From positions 1,302,001 through 1,366,000 of the forward strand of contig NZ_JACIEM010000001.1 in the NCBI RefSeq assembly GCF_014196845.1: a DNA stretch of 64,000 nt. The letters are read 5' to 3'. The notes under the pieces were generated by a model. The model had not been told where the DNA came from. It saw only the letters and a program-made list of their open reading frames with translations, and searched no databases. Numbering within the stretch: the stretch's first letter is position 1; each line of letters starts with the position of its first letter. The DNA comes from Aurantimonas endophytica. Lineage in GTDB: Bacteria > Pseudomonadota > Alphaproteobacteria > Rhizobiales > Rhizobiaceae. A program made the translations under genes and the position numbers. Shown in pieces: positions 1-9,510 of this stretch.

Positions 1-20
1 GAGCTGATCCCGACTTGCCC

Positions 21-61
21 GAGGCACGGGACGCCGGCTCAGGCCGTCCGTCCCGTGCCTC
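21..61. repeat. 13-bp inverted repeat upstream of the Fur-family gene
   Basis: Positions 21-33 and 49-61 are exact inverted copies (GAGGCACGGGACG and its complement) around a 15-nt loop. No T-run follows on either strand, so it is not a clean intrinsic terminator. It could be the 3' hairpin of a gene left of the window or a structure in the leader of the downstream gene. Confidence 0.5.
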
Positions 62-80
62 CAGATCTTCGCGAGGATGC

Positions 81-494
81 ATGGGACGATCGATGGACAC
101 GGTGCGCAATCACGAGCGGGTCTACCAGGTGCTCGAGGCGGCCCGCACGCCGCTCTCGGCCTATGCGCTTCTGGCAGCACTGCGTGGCCAGGGGATCACC
201 GCACCGCTGACGGTCTACCGCGCCCTCGAACGGCTGGTGCTGGAGGGGCGCGTGCATCGCCTGGAATCCCTCACGGCATATGTCGTCTGCCGTCACCCGA
301 GCGAGCATGCCGGCGGGAGCGCCGTCTTCGCGATCTGCCGGGATTGCGGGATTGCCGAGGAACTCGTCCAGCCGGCGGCCTTCGCCAGGCTGCGCGAGGC
401 GGGAGAGCGGCACGGCTTTGCCACCGACGAAGCCTCGATCGAACTGCGGGGTTATTGCGCCGCCTGCCGGGAAAGGGCGGAAGCGCATGCCTGA
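81..494 (+). CDS. Fur-family transcriptional regulator, Zur-like
   Basis: A metal-responsive repressor of the Fur superfamily, about 137 aa. The N-terminal half is a winged helix (YRALERLVLEGRVHRLES, near residues 45-62) and the C-terminal half holds two CxxC pairs, CRDCG and CAAC, which in Zur/Fur proteins bind structural zinc, plus His residues in CRHPSEH. The start at 81 follows GAGG at 73-76; ATG 93 is an alternative. The last codons overlap the next gene, a COG0523 GTPase, by 8 bp. Two COG0523 genes directly downstream point to zinc (Zur) rather than iron. No operator was identified because the upstream region lies outside the window. Family is clear; the metal is inference. Confidence 0.8.
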   Translation: MGRSMDTVRNHERVYQVLEAARTPLSAYALLAALRGQGITAPLTVYRALERLVLEGRVHRLESLTAYVVCRHPSEHAGGSAVFAICRDCGIAEELVQPAAFARLREAGERHGFATDEASIELRGYCAACRERAEAHA

Positions 495-1713
495 CCACGT
501 CCCCGTCACCATCCTCACCGGCTTCCTCGGCTCGGGAAAGACGACGCTCCTCAACGGCCTTCTCTGCAACCCCGCCTTCGCCGACACCGCCGTCATCGTC
601 AACGAGTTCGGCGACATCTCGATCGACCATGATCTCGTGCGGGTCGGCAAAAAGGAGATGATGGTGACGACGACTGGCTGCCTCTGCTGCACGATCGGCA
701 GCGACATCCGATCTTCGCTCGCCGAACTCCTCGACGCCTCGCGCAGCGGCGCCGTGCCCGCCTTCTCCCGCGTGATCGTCGAGACCACCGGCCTTGCAGA
801 TCCCGCGCCCGTCATCAACCAGATCGTTCCGGGCGGCGCGCCGGCCATGGGTCTTCGCGACCACGGCGTCGGCCGGACGTTCACGCTGGCCGGCGTCGTC
901 TGCACCATCGACATCGTCACCGCCGAGGCGACGATCGAGCGATATTTCGAGGCGATGAAGCAGGTCGCCTTCGCCGACCGTATCGTCCTCACCAAGACCG
1001 ACCTTGCCCGCGATCCCGCGAGCCTGGCGGACATCGACCTCCTGCGCCAGAGGCTGCGGGAGCTGAATCCCTCGGCGACGCTTCTCGACCGCAACGCCGA
1101 CAGTTTCGACCTCGCCGGAGTGTTCGCCCCTCGCAGCTACGCGCCGCACGATATAGGGCCCGATGTCGAGGGCTGGCTTGCGCTCGAACAGGCGTTGTCC
1201 GCGGAGGCGGCGAGCGGAGCCGCCCATGCCAACGTCGCGCGACACGGCGATGGCGGCATCCTGACCTCCTGCATGATCGCGGACCGCCCGATCGGCGCGA
1301 AGGACCTCGACGCCTTCTTCCTCGTGCTGAAGGCGGCGGCCAGCATCCGCCTCCTGCGCCTCAAGGGGCTTGTATGCCTCGAGGACGACCCCGAGCGGCC
1401 GCTCGTCGTCCACTGCGTCCAGCACGCCGTTCATCCCCCGAAGCGGCTCGATTCCTGGCCCTCCGACGACCGCCGGACGCGCATCGTGGCGATCACCCAC
1501 GATATCGATCCCAAGGCGCTCCGCCAGCTCTTCGACGCCGTCACCGGCGAGAAGAAACCGCTGCGCGTGGCCCGCGCCGCCGCCATGGCCGGGATCATCC
1601 TGGCCGTCGCCCTCGTCGGCATCGGCCTGGTCTTCACCGCCAGCTCCCTCGCCGGCGCCGAGCCGCCCGGCATCGAGCTTCCCGCCACCCTTTCCGCGTC
1701 ACACGCCCCCTGA
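487..1713 (+). CDS. COG0523 (CobW/G3E) GTP-binding metallochaperone with C-terminal membrane segment
   Basis: A G3E P-loop GTPase of 408 aa. Walker A is [12 protein letters not shown] near residue 12, the metal-binding CLCC motif sits in [13 protein letters not shown], the [10 protein letters not shown] switch follows, and the base-specificity motif is TKTD. COG0523 proteins deliver zinc or other metals to client enzymes. Unusually, the C-terminus (about residues 365-385, [20 protein letters not shown]) is a strongly hydrophobic helix followed by a short tail, which suggests membrane tethering. The start at 487 overlaps the Fur-like gene by 8 bp, and its stop overlaps the ATG of the second COG0523 gene. 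The product class is secure; the client is unknown. Confidence 0.85.
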   Translation: MPDHVPVTILTGFLGSGKTTLLNGLLCNPAFADTAVIVNEFGDISIDHDLVRVGKKEMMVTTTGCLCCTIGSDIRSSLAELLDASRSGAVPAFSRVIVETTGLADPAPVINQIVPGGAPAMGLRDHGVGRTFTLAGVVCTIDIVTAEATIERYFEAMKQVAFADRIVLTKTDLARDPASLADIDLLRQRLRELNPSATLLDRNADSFDLAGVFAPRSYAPHDIGPDVEGWLALEQALSAEAASGAAHANVARHGDGGILTSCMIADRPIGAKDLDAFFLVLKAAASIRLLRLKGLVCLEDDPERPLVVHCVQHAVHPPKRLDSWPSDDRRTRIVAITHDIDPKALRQLFDAVTGEKKPLRVARAAAMAGIILAVALVGIGLVFTASSLAGAEPPGIELPATLSASHAP

Positions 1714-2705
1714 TGGAGACCGCCATGTCCGCTTCCCCTTTACCGTCCACACAGACACCCGTCACCGTCCTCACCGGCTATCTCGGCGCCGGCAAGACGA
1801 CGCTGCTCAACCGCATCCTCACCGAGGCGCACGGCAAGCGCTACGCCGTGATCGTCAACGAGTTCGGCGAGACCGGCATCGACAACGACCTGGTGGTCGA
1901 CGCCGACGAGGAAATCTTCGAGATGAACAACGGCTGCATCTGCTGCACCGTGCGCGGCGACCTGATCCGGATCGTCGGGGGTCTGATGCGGCGGCCGGAC
2001 CGGTTCGATGGCATCATCATCGAGACGACGGGCCTCGCGGACCCCGCACCCGTCGCCCAGACCTTCTTCGTCGACGAGGACGTCAGGGCGAAGACCCGGC
2101 TCGATGCGATCGTCACCGTGGTGGATGCCGTCCATCTCCTCGGCGCGATCGAGGAGGCCCATGAGGCGCAGGAACAGCTCGCCTTCGCCGACGTGATCCT
2201 CCTCAACAAGACCGATCTCGTCGACGAGGCGCAACTCGCCGAAGTGGAGGCGCGCATCCGCCGGATCAATCCTTACGCCCGGCTCCACCGGACCAGCCGC
2301 TGCGGGATCGATCTTGCCGAAGTGCTGGGGCGTGACGCCTTCAGCCTCGACCGCGTGCTCGAGGTCGAGCCCGATTTCCTCGATCATTTCCACGAGCACG
2401 AGCACGACGACGCCGTGACCAGCCTGTCGCTCCTGTCCGATACGCCGATGGATCCGGGCAAGCTCCTGCCCTGGCTCCAGGACGTCACGCAGCGCTATGG
2501 TCCCGAGATCCTGCGGATGAAGGGCATCCTGTCGATGCAGGACGACGACGACCGCTTCGTCGTGCAGGGCGTCCACATGCTGCTGGAAGGCGACCACCAG
2601 CGCCCCTGGAAGGACGGGGAGCGGCGCCAGAGTCGCCTGGTCTTCATCGGCCGCGACCTGCCGAAGGAAATCCTCAGCCAGGGCTTCGAGTCGTGCCGCG
2701 CCTGA
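1713..2705 (+). CDS. COG0523 (CobW/ZigA-type) GTP-binding metallochaperone
   Basis: The second G3E GTPase of the cluster, about 330 aa. It has Walker [14 protein letters not shown], the metal motif [20 protein letters not shown], and NKTD for guanine specificity. A His/Asp-rich loop, [10 protein letters not shown], lies between the GTPase domain and the CobW C-terminal domain and is typical of zinc-responsive ZigA/YeiR-like members. The start at 1713 (TGATG with the upstream stop) is chosen for coupling; ATG 1725 is also possible. It differs from its upstream paralogue in having the His loop and no membrane helix, so the pair probably divides labour. It is expected to be zinc-repressed through the Zur-like protein. 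Confidence 0.9.
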   Translation: METAMSASPLPSTQTPVTVLTGYLGAGKTTLLNRILTEAHGKRYAVIVNEFGETGIDNDLVVDADEEIFEMNNGCICCTVRGDLIRIVGGLMRRPDRFDGIIIETTGLADPAPVAQTFFVDEDVRAKTRLDAIVTVVDAVHLLGAIEEAHEAQEQLAFADVILLNKTDLVDEAQLAEVEARIRRINPYARLHRTSRCGIDLAEVLGRDAFSLDRVLEVEPDFLDHFHEHEHDDAVTSLSLLSDTPMDPGKLLPWLQDVTQRYGPEILRMKGILSMQDDDDRFVVQGVHMLLEGDHQRPWKDGERRQSRLVFIGRDLPKEILSQGFESCRA

Positions 2706-3742
2706 TGCAGGCCGAGCGTCCGACGCCGGCGGGCGAAGCCCCGCTGGCGCATCACATCGGACAGGAAGTGGCGACGGGGGCGCATGTCTCGGCTGTCCGC
2801 TTCGTCTCCGGTGCGATGGCGGCGGCGCTCGGCGACGGCACCGTCCGGTTCTGGGAGCCGGGCGCCCCGAAGCCCGACAGCATCGTTGCCCATGCGGGAG
2901 CGATCCTCGCCGTGGCGACGCACACCGATGCGAACACGATCCTGACCGGAGGCGACGACGGCCTCGTCTGCCGGGTCGGCCTCTCCGGCGCCCATCCGGT
3001 GGCAGAGACCGGCGGCAAATGGGTGGATGCGGTCGCGGCCGCGCCATGGGGCAGCATTGCCTACTCTTCCGGCAAGACGGTCACGGCAATCCGGAGCGAC
3101 GGCACGCGGCACGAGATCGACATGGTCTCGACCGTCCAGGGTCTCGCCTTCGCGCCGAAGGGCCGCAGCCTCGCCATTGCCCATTATGGCGGGGTGACCC
3201 TCGCCGATATGCAGGCGAAACCGTCCGCGAACCGCTTGCTGGCGTGGATGGGCTCGCACATCGCCGTGGGCTTCAGCCCGAACGGCCGCTACGTCGTCTC
3301 GGCGATGAACGAGAACGTCCTGCATGGCTGGCGAATCGAGGACGGGGCCGACATGCGGATGAGCGGCTACCCCTCGAAGCCGAGATCGCTCTCGTGGTCG
3401 CCGGGCGGCGCCTGGCTCGCCACCTCCGGTGCGGACTGCGCCGTGCTCTGGCCGTTCCGCGGAAAGGAAGGGCCGATGGGCAGGCAGGCGACGCCGATCG
3501 CCTTCGCGCAGGCGCTGGTCACGGCGGTGAGCTGCCACCCGGTCAGCGACGCGGTGGCAGTCGGCTATGCCGACGGCGCTGTCGTCTTCGCCCGCCGCGG
3601 CGACGATGCCGTCATCCCCGTACGGGCAGCGGACGGGGACCGCATCACCGATATGGGCTTCGACGTCGGCGGCCATCTCTTCGGCTACGGGACCGAAGGC
3701 GGCAGGCTCGGTCTGCTCGATCTGCGGGGCATCGGGCAATGA
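2705..3742 (+). CDS. WD40 repeat protein of the zinc cluster
   Basis: A beta-propeller protein of about 345 aa without signal peptide or membrane helix. WD40-like blades can be followed as VSAVRFVSGAMAAALGDGTVRFW, ILAVATHTDANTILTGGDDGLV, HIAVGFSPNGRYVVSAMNENVLHGW and PRSLSWSPGGAWLATSGADCAVLW, enough for a seven-bladed propeller. The ATG at 2705 overlaps the preceding stop (TGATG); a GTG at 2693 is also in frame. WD40 proteins next to Zur and COG0523 genes recur in alphaproteobacteria. A scaffold role for the metallochaperones is plausible but is inference. Its stop overlaps the next ATG (ATGA). Confidence 0.8.
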   Translation: MQAERPTPAGEAPLAHHIGQEVATGAHVSAVRFVSGAMAAALGDGTVRFWEPGAPKPDSIVAHAGAILAVATHTDANTILTGGDDGLVCRVGLSGAHPVAETGGKWVDAVAAAPWGSIAYSSGKTVTAIRSDGTRHEIDMVSTVQGLAFAPKGRSLAIAHYGGVTLADMQAKPSANRLLAWMGSHIAVGFSPNGRYVVSAMNENVLHGWRIEDGADMRMSGYPSKPRSLSWSPGGAWLATSGADCAVLWPFRGKEGPMGRQATPIAFAQALVTAVSCHPVSDAVAVGYADGAVVFARRGDDAVIPVRAADGDRITDMGFDVGGHLFGYGTEGGRLGLLDLRGIGQ

Positions 3743-4017
3743 GCGGCTTCGTCAATCCGCTCGCCCGCAAGCAGAATCCGGGTTACCCGCAGGCCGTCGC
3801 CGCCCTCAAGGCCGAGACGCGACGGCTGCTCCGCCTTCCCGATGACGTCACCGTCTCCGTCACCGAACTTGCCTGCCGCGACCTCGGCTGCCCCGATATC
3901 GAGACGGTGATCGGCATCCTCGTCGCCGGCGCCGGGCCCCGCATAGGCAAGGTCCACAAGACTATTCCCGAGGTGACGCCCGCCGATCTTGCCGCGGCCT
4001 TCGCGCCCCAGCCATGA
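3739..4017 (+). CDS. Small conserved protein at end of zinc cluster
   Basis: A 92-aa soluble protein and the last gene of the start/stop-coupled series (ATGA overlap with the WD40 gene). It contains the segment ELACRDLGCPDIETVIGILV with two Cys residues and a C-terminal amphipathic stretch. Database entries for similar proteins are sometimes labelled nitrate reductase, but 92 residues cannot be such an enzyme and I see no molybdenum-cofactor motif. Position in the operon suggests a role in metal handling. Function unknown. Confidence 0.65.
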   Translation: MSGFVNPLARKQNPGYPQAVAALKAETRRLLRLPDDVTVSVTELACRDLGCPDIETVIGILVAGAGPRIGKVHKTIPEVTPADLAAAFAPQP

Positions 4018-4347
4018 CGCGACCACCAGGCGCGTGCCGGGGCCCTGGAAGTCCGGCGGCATGGCGCGAGCTTCCTGATCCCGAAGTCGGCAATGAGTGA
4101 CATGAGGACCGAGAGCAAAAGCGGCGAGTAGGCCCGGGGTGGACGGGTCCACGGTCGCATCGGTGCGCGTTCGCAGGGCAGCAGATTCGCTGCCGCCGCA
4201 CCGGCCGCCGAGCTAGTCGGCGGAGCACTTTATCAACCGGAGCTGGGATCGGTTTGCCCGCCGGAACGTCTACTCGACGGATAGGCGATCCCGCCGGAAG
4301 GATACAGATGGCCCGCTTCGATCTCGAAACCACGCGATCCGGTTGAA
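4018..4347 (+). other. Intergenic region without recognisable gene
   Basis: 330 bp between the zinc cluster and the CPA1 antiporter. Open frames on the minus strand here run into the preceding coding region and have no Shine-Dalgarno or family signature. No clear terminator hairpin with T-run was found. It presumably carries the antiporter promoter, but no convincing -35/-10 pair stands out. Confidence 0.5.
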
Positions 4348-5655
4348 ATGCTCGACATAAGCGAGTGGACTCCGGACCCCTACATCGTCGTGCTGACGGG
4401 CATGGGTTTCCTGATCGCGCTGGTCGCCTGGCTGCCTCTCGCGCTCAAGCGTCTGCCATTGTCGCTGCCTATCGTCTGTATCGGCATCGGTATGGCGATC
4501 TTTTCGGTTCCGCAGGTCACGGACCGGCCGTTGCCCTTGGCCTATCCGGAGATAACCGAGCGCTTCACCGAATTCGTGGTGATCATCGCGCTCATGGGCG
4601 CGGGGCTGAAGCTCGACCGTGTGTTCAGTTGGCGGCGCTGGTCCGTCACGTGGCGGTTGCTCGCCGTCACCATGCCGCTCAGCATCGGGGCTATCACGCT
4701 GGTGGGCGGATGGTGGATGGGTCTGCCGTGGATCATCGCCCTGCTGCTCGGAGCGGCGCTGGCGCCGACCGATCCCGTTCTGGCGGCGGACGTGCAGGTC
4801 GGACCGCCAAGATCCGGCGAGGAAGACGAGGTCCGGTTCGGCCTGACGTCGGAGGCGGGGTTCAACGACGGGCTCGCCTTCCCGTTCGTGAACCTCGCCG
4901 TCGCGCTAGGCCTCGCCGCATCGACAGGCGAGCCATGGGCCCTCAAATGGATCACGCACAGCGTCCTGTGGGAGATCGGCGCCGGCGTCGTCGGCGGGTG
5001 GTTGATCGGGCGCGCATTCGGTTGGCTGACGTTCCATATTCCGGCGGATACCAAGCTCGCCAAGACCGGCGACGGGCTGATCGCCATCGCCGCGACCTTC
5101 GTCTCCTACGGCCTCACCGAGATGATCCAGTGCTACGGGTTCCTGGCCGTGTTCGTCACGGCACTGACCCTTCGACGCGCGCAGCGCGACCACGACTTCC
5201 ACCGCGAGATGCACGACATGACCGAACAGATCGAACGGCTGGCGATGATGCTGCTGCTCGTCCTGTTCGGCGGTGCTCTGGTCAGCGGGCTTCTGGCTCC
5301 GCTCACCTGGGCAGACGCTCTCGCCGCCGTCGTCATCCTGCTCGTCGTCCGGCCGGTGACGGGCCTCATCGGACTGCTCGGGCTGAAGGCCTCCTGGAGC
5401 GAGAAGCTCACCCTCGCCTTCTTCGGCATCCGCGGGGTAGGCTCCTTCTACTACCTGGCCTACGGGCTGAACCACATGGAGGTCGAGGGAGGGGAGCGGC
5501 TTTGGGCAATCGTCGGCCTCGTCGTCCTGATGTCGGTCCTTCTGCACGGGCTGACGGTGACGCCGATCATGCGGATGCTCGATCGGCTACAGGGGCGTGA
5601 CCCGGACGCCGACGATGCTACCCCTCCGCCCGGTCTCCAAGGCCCCGCCGCCTGA
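4348..5655 (+). CDS. CPA1-type sodium/proton antiporter
   Basis: An inner-membrane antiporter of 435 aa with roughly 12 hydrophobic segments. The family signature is GAALAPTDPVLAADVQVGPP followed by EVRFGLTSEAGFNDGLAFPFV; in CPA1 transporters the acidic residues of these motifs (PTDPV and the ND of FNDG) bind the cation. There is no C-terminal TrkA or cNMP domain, only a short charged tail ending near RDPDADDATPP. It exchanges Na+ or K+ for H+ for pH and salt homeostasis. The ATG at 4348 has only a weak Shine-Dalgarno. It is monocistronic, with 692 bp to the next gene on the other strand except for a tRNA between them. Confidence 0.9.
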   Translation: MLDISEWTPDPYIVVLTGMGFLIALVAWLPLALKRLPLSLPIVCIGIGMAIFSVPQVTDRPLPLAYPEITERFTEFVVIIALMGAGLKLDRVFSWRRWSVTWRLLAVTMPLSIGAITLVGGWWMGLPWIIALLLGAALAPTDPVLAADVQVGPPRSGEEDEVRFGLTSEAGFNDGLAFPFVNLAVALGLAASTGEPWALKWITHSVLWEIGAGVVGGWLIGRAFGWLTFHIPADTKLAKTGDGLIAIAATFVSYGLTEMIQCYGFLAVFVTALTLRRAQRDHDFHREMHDMTEQIERLAMMLLLVLFGGALVSGLLAPLTWADALAAVVILLVVRPVTGLIGLLGLKASWSEKLTLAFFGIRGVGSFYYLAYGLNHMEVEGGERLWAIVGLVVLMSVLLHGLTVTPIMRMLDRLQGRDPDADDATPPPGLQGPAA

Positions 5656-6033
5656 GACAGGTTGTGGTCCCACGCCGCGGACCCGCTGAAACGGCAAATG
5701 CCGCGCTTGAGCTGGGTAAATGGACACTCTGGCGATTTGACCCGGATGGCCCGGACGCATCCCAGACGGAGATCTCCGCGTGATGAGCACCAACGTCCTT
5801 AATCACGCTGACCAGCCGGCGTTCCACGCGTCCCTACCCTCGATGCGAGGTGGCAGCAGTAAGCTGCTATCGGTGGGCGGCGGTTGGGTGAAATCGCGCG
5901 GTCGGTATCGAGTCCTGTCGCGAGGATGAGCGGGCAGTCGCCCGAGCGGCGTAGAACCCCCAACCAGGCAGAAGGGTCTGCCGCTCCAAACACGACTATC
6001 CGGCGTGTGTCTATGCAATCTCTGCGGAAAATT
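5656..6033 (+). other. Intergenic region, nothing recognised
   Basis: 378 bp between the antiporter stop and the 3' end of the tRNA-Lys gene. Short frames on the minus strand (near 5590-6018) lack ribosome binding sites and family features. A TTTT run just downstream of the tRNA (minus strand, near 6029-6033) could help end tRNA transcription. Confidence 0.4.
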
Positions 6034-6109
<76 letters not shown>

Positions 6110-6135
6110 ACGGCGCCGAAGCGCTCGGTAGCGGC

Positions 6136-6164
6136 GATATAGTCGGAAGGGGCGAAGCTGTCCA
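6136..6164 (-). promoter_or_regulatory. Sigma70-type promoter of the tRNA-Lys gene
   Basis: On the minus strand TGGACA (6159-6164) and TATATC (6136-6141) are separated by 17 bp. The -10 box ends 27 bp before the tRNA 5' end, giving a short 5' leader of about 20 nt for RNase P to remove. Confidence 0.55.
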
Positions 6165-6227
6165 CCCCTTAATCCGGCAACGTTCACGGAAACCGGTGTT
6201 CGTGTTGGGGGCTGTCCCCTCCGCCCG

Positions 6228-6644
6228 TCAGCGGCGCGTCCACGGCATCAGCCTGACGAGCGTGGGGGGCAGGTTCTCAGGCTCGATCCGCCTGATGCCG
6301 CGGTCGGCGGAGTCACCCGCGTCATGGCGCACCGGCGGGCTGCGTTCCTCCTCCGCTTCGGCCGCGACGTCGAGGAACCGGATGCCGGCGAACATGCCGC
6401 GCCGATAGACCAGCCTGGCCGGGCGCTCGTCGCGTTCCTCGCCGATGCGGATCTGGAATTCCTTCGGCAGATGCGCCGCCTCGTCGATGGTCAGCAGGGC
6501 CCCGGTCGCGGAGATGTTGCGAAGGATGCAGTCGAAGGTGGAGAAACCGCCGTTGAAGATGATCTTCGCGCGTTTAAGCGTCCGCATGCGCGGCGCAACG
6601 CGGCGTTCCGATCCGTCCGGCTCGAGCTCGGGAAGCGCTCCCAT
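6228..6644 (-). CDS. PilZ-domain c-di-GMP receptor
   Basis: A 138-aa cytoplasmic protein that is mainly one PilZ domain. The c-di-GMP binding signatures are present: the arginine-rich motif RRVAPR near residue 15 and the (D/N)xSxxG motif as NISATG near residue 45. PilZ proteins change conformation on binding cyclic di-GMP and act on motility, exopolysaccharide or transcription targets. The ATG at 6644 is chosen because GGAGG lies 6 nt upstream; an upstream in-frame start at 6683 lacks this. It stands alone. The ligand would be made by the GGDEF proteins at 20.8 and 37-39 kb. Confidence 0.85.
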   Translation of the reverse strand: MGALPELEPDGSERRVAPRMRTLKRAKIIFNGGFSTFDCILRNISATGALLTIDEAAHLPKEFQIRIGEERDERPARLVYRRGMFAGIRFLDVAAEAEEERSPPVRHDAGDSADRGIRRIEPENLPPTLVRLMPWTRR

Positions 6645-6738
6645 GGTGGCCTCCGTGAGGTTTCGCACGCGCGATGATCGCAACGAAACCTTTGCGAATG
6701 CTGAACGCGAGGGGAAAACTTCGATAGGCCGGCAGCGA

Positions 6739-6769
6739 AGGCGACGGCCGGCCTGGCCGGCCGTCGCCT
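6739..6769. repeat. 13-bp perfect hairpin between PilZ and ilvC genes
   Basis: AGGCGACGGCCGG and its exact complement flank a CCTGG loop. It lies downstream of ilvC (minus strand). No T-run follows, so it would be a rho-assisted 3'-end hairpin or an RNA-stabilising stem at most. Confidence 0.5.
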
Positions 6770-6799
6770 CGTTCAGGCGCCGCAGGGGCGCCGTTTCGT

Positions 6800-6838
6800 C
6801 AGTTCCGGCCTGTCCACTAGCGCGTTGGACTTGATTCC
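6800..6838 (-). repeat. Degenerate duplicate of the ilvC 3' end
   Basis: Exactly 120 bp downstream of the ilvC tail there is a diverged copy. The minus strand reads [13 protein letters not shown], matching the ilvC C-terminus [13 protein letters not shown]; 24 of the last 30 bases match at an offset of 120, including an uninterrupted GCGTTGGACTTGAT. It is not expressed as a gene. See the finding on this duplication. Confidence 0.65.
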
Positions 6839-6916
6839 CCGCCCGCCCACAGCGGCGAAGCCGCGAGGACGGGCAGGGAGAGACCGTGGATCAGGCCGCG
6901 GCCACAGGCGCTCCGA

Positions 6917-7960
<1,044 letters not shown>

Positions 7961-8599
7961 TCAGGGTTGTGAAGCTCGCGCCCCGTGGAGCGCGAAGAAC
8001 TGCTTGGTGGCGCGCGCGGCCTCGCGCGTCCGTTCGGCCTCGGTCAGTTCGACGCCATCGCCCAGGAGAAGGCGGATCTGCAGGTCGCGGCCGACAAGGC
8101 CGAAATAGGTGCGGAAGGCCTCTTCCGCGTCGTCGAATTCGAGCAGGCCGGCTTCCCTGCCCGCCTCGAGAAGCGGTTTGAGCCGTTCCCCGATGGCGAA
8201 ACGCCCATTGGCCAGCACGATCGCGCCGAGATTGCTCTTGGCCGTGGCCGCATGGCTTACCGCCACCCGGTTGAGCGCGATGGACGTCCGGCTGGCGATC
8301 ACGCCCAGCCAGTTGGCCCAGAAGGCACGAAGGCTTTCCTCCAGCGACGAGGCATCGAGCTTCTGCCGGTCCCAGTTGCCCGCCCGCACCTTCGAGGCCT
8401 GCCACCGGACGGTCGCGGTCAGCAGCCCGTCGCGGTCACCGAACCATTTGTACAGCGTCTCCTTCGAGCAGCTCGCCCGCCGCGCCACCGCCGACATGGT
8501 CAGCGCCTCGCGGCCTTCGACCAGAAGGGACAGCACGGCGTCGAGGACCTCGCCCTGGCGGGCGGAGAACTCTTCTTCCTGCTGGTCGAGGACTTTCAT
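7961..8599 (-). CDS. TetR/AcrR-family repressor upstream of ilvC
   Basis: A 212-aa one-component regulator. The N-terminal helix-turn-helix is LTMSAVARRASCSKETLYKWFGDRDG split over residues 34-59; the C-terminal ligand domain resembles the AefR-like class. It is transcribed with ilvC (24-bp gap). An 18-bp near-perfect palindrome lies 14 bp upstream of its start codon and is the obvious candidate operator for autoregulation, which would also control ilvC. The ligand is unknown; a branched-chain intermediate is a guess from context. The start at 8599 is the only ATG that preserves the full N-terminal helix. Confidence 0.85.
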   Translation of the reverse strand: MKVLDQQEEEFSARQGEVLDAVLSLLVEGREALTMSAVARRASCSKETLYKWFGDRDGLLTATVRWQASKVRAGNWDRQKLDASSLEESLRAFWANWLGVIASRTSIALNRVAVSHAATAKSNLGAIVLANGRFAIGERLKPLLEAGREAGLLEFDDAEEAFRTYFGLVGRDLQIRLLLGDGVELTEAERTREAARATKQFFALHGARASQP

Positions 8600-8612
8600 G
8601 CGGGTCGCTGAT

Positions 8613-8630
8613 CCGTACCGTACGTTACGG
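8613..8630. promoter_or_regulatory. Palindromic operator candidate for the TetR repressor
   Basis: CCGTACCGTACGTTACGG is an 18-bp palindrome with one mismatched pair (8 of 9 pairs complementary). It is positioned 14 bp from the TetR start codon, where bound repressor would block transcription initiation or elongation. Size and symmetry are typical of TetR operators. Confidence 0.6.
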
Positions 8631-8696
8631 TTCGGCTTCTAGTCGATCCGTGGCGCCTCGGCAAGAGGCCTCACGAGCGGCAAGAATGGAGAGACC

Positions 8697-9296
8697 CTAC
8701 CGGCTGCAGCTTTGCAGTTGCTGGTCATAGCTCTGGGCCATGTCGGCCGCGCGCCGCGCGGCAGCCTGCATGCCTTGATTGTTGCGCCAGACGCCTCGCC
8801 GGTAACCGGCATGCCCGGCATAATAGGAGAGATAGAGGTTGTAGGCGTCGTTCAGCGCGATGCCGTTCTGCTCGTGGCTGCGGCGATGATACCAGCCGAC
8901 GAACTCGACCGCGTCCGCGAAGCTCGTGCGCCGTGCCAGGCGGCTGCCGGTGGCGTCGCGGTATTCGTCCCACGTCCCGTCCAGCGCCTGCGAATAACCG
9001 TAGGCCGTCGAGGCGCGCTTCCACGGAATGAAGCCCAAGAGCTTGCGGCGCGGCGGGCGGGCCTTCTGCTCGAAACCCGATTCGATGCGGATCGTCGCCA
9101 TCAGTACCGGCACCGGCACGCCGTATCGGCGTTCGGCGCTCTGCGCCGCGCTGTGCCAATTGCCGATCCAGCCATTCTTCTGGGCAAAGACCGCGCAGAC
9201 GTCGTTGATCTGGCTGGGCTTCGACGCACAGCCCGTCAGCGCCAGGAAAACGGCACACAGGGCGATGACAGGCATAGAACGCATAGCGGACCTCAT
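8697..9296 (-). CDS. Lytic transglycosylase-like lipoprotein
   Basis: A 199-aa exported lipoprotein. The N-terminus has a type II signal sequence ending in the lipobox LTGC (near residues 20-23). The SLT-like domain includes ATIRIESGFEQKARP, where the Glu of IESGF corresponds to the catalytic acid of lytic transglycosylases, and YGYSQALDGTWDEYR plus NLYLSYYAGHAGYRRG, equivalents of the GLMQ and AYNAG motifs. It would cleave or remodel peptidoglycan in the periplasm. Start at 9296 or at internal Met codons within the first eight residues. No operon partner; the flanks are 97 and 212 bp. Confidence 0.85.
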   Translation of the reverse strand: MRSAMRSMPVIALCAVFLALTGCASKPSQINDVCAVFAQKNGWIGNWHSAAQSAERRYGVPVPVLMATIRIESGFEQKARPPRRKLLGFIPWKRASTAYGYSQALDGTWDEYRDATGSRLARRTSFADAVEFVGWYHRRSHEQNGIALNDAYNLYLSYYAGHAGYRRGVWRNNQGMQAAARRAADMAQSYDQQLQSCSR

Positions 9297-9375
9297 GTCC
9301 GCTGGATTTACTGGAAAAATCCTAATGATTTCTGTGCCTGGTCGTTAACCACGCCGCTTCCGGCGCCTCGGCCAC

Positions 9376-9510
9376 AGGCAGAGGGGCGTATCACCAGGAT
9401 GCCGACCGGTCCTGAACCACTGACATTGGACGAGACCGCGCCGCGAGCGGCAGAGTGCCCGGCGGGACCGCCCAGAAAACAGCGACGATGGTTACGACGC
9501 CCCTCTGCCT
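9376..9510. repeat. 135-bp segment bounded by 14-bp perfect inverted repeats
   Basis: AGGCAGAGGGGCGT at 9376-9389 recurs inverted at 9497-9510. The right copy reaches into the stop codon of pdxJ. The interior has no open frame of note. It could be a small MITE-like element or a long-range RNA stem. Both ends are flanked by AC, a possible 2-bp target duplication that may be chance. Confidence 0.35.

Noticed and set aside
1-60. Possible Zur box at the left edge
   Set aside because: No 19-bp AT-centred palindrome was found; the 13-bp GC-rich hairpin is not a Zur-type operator.
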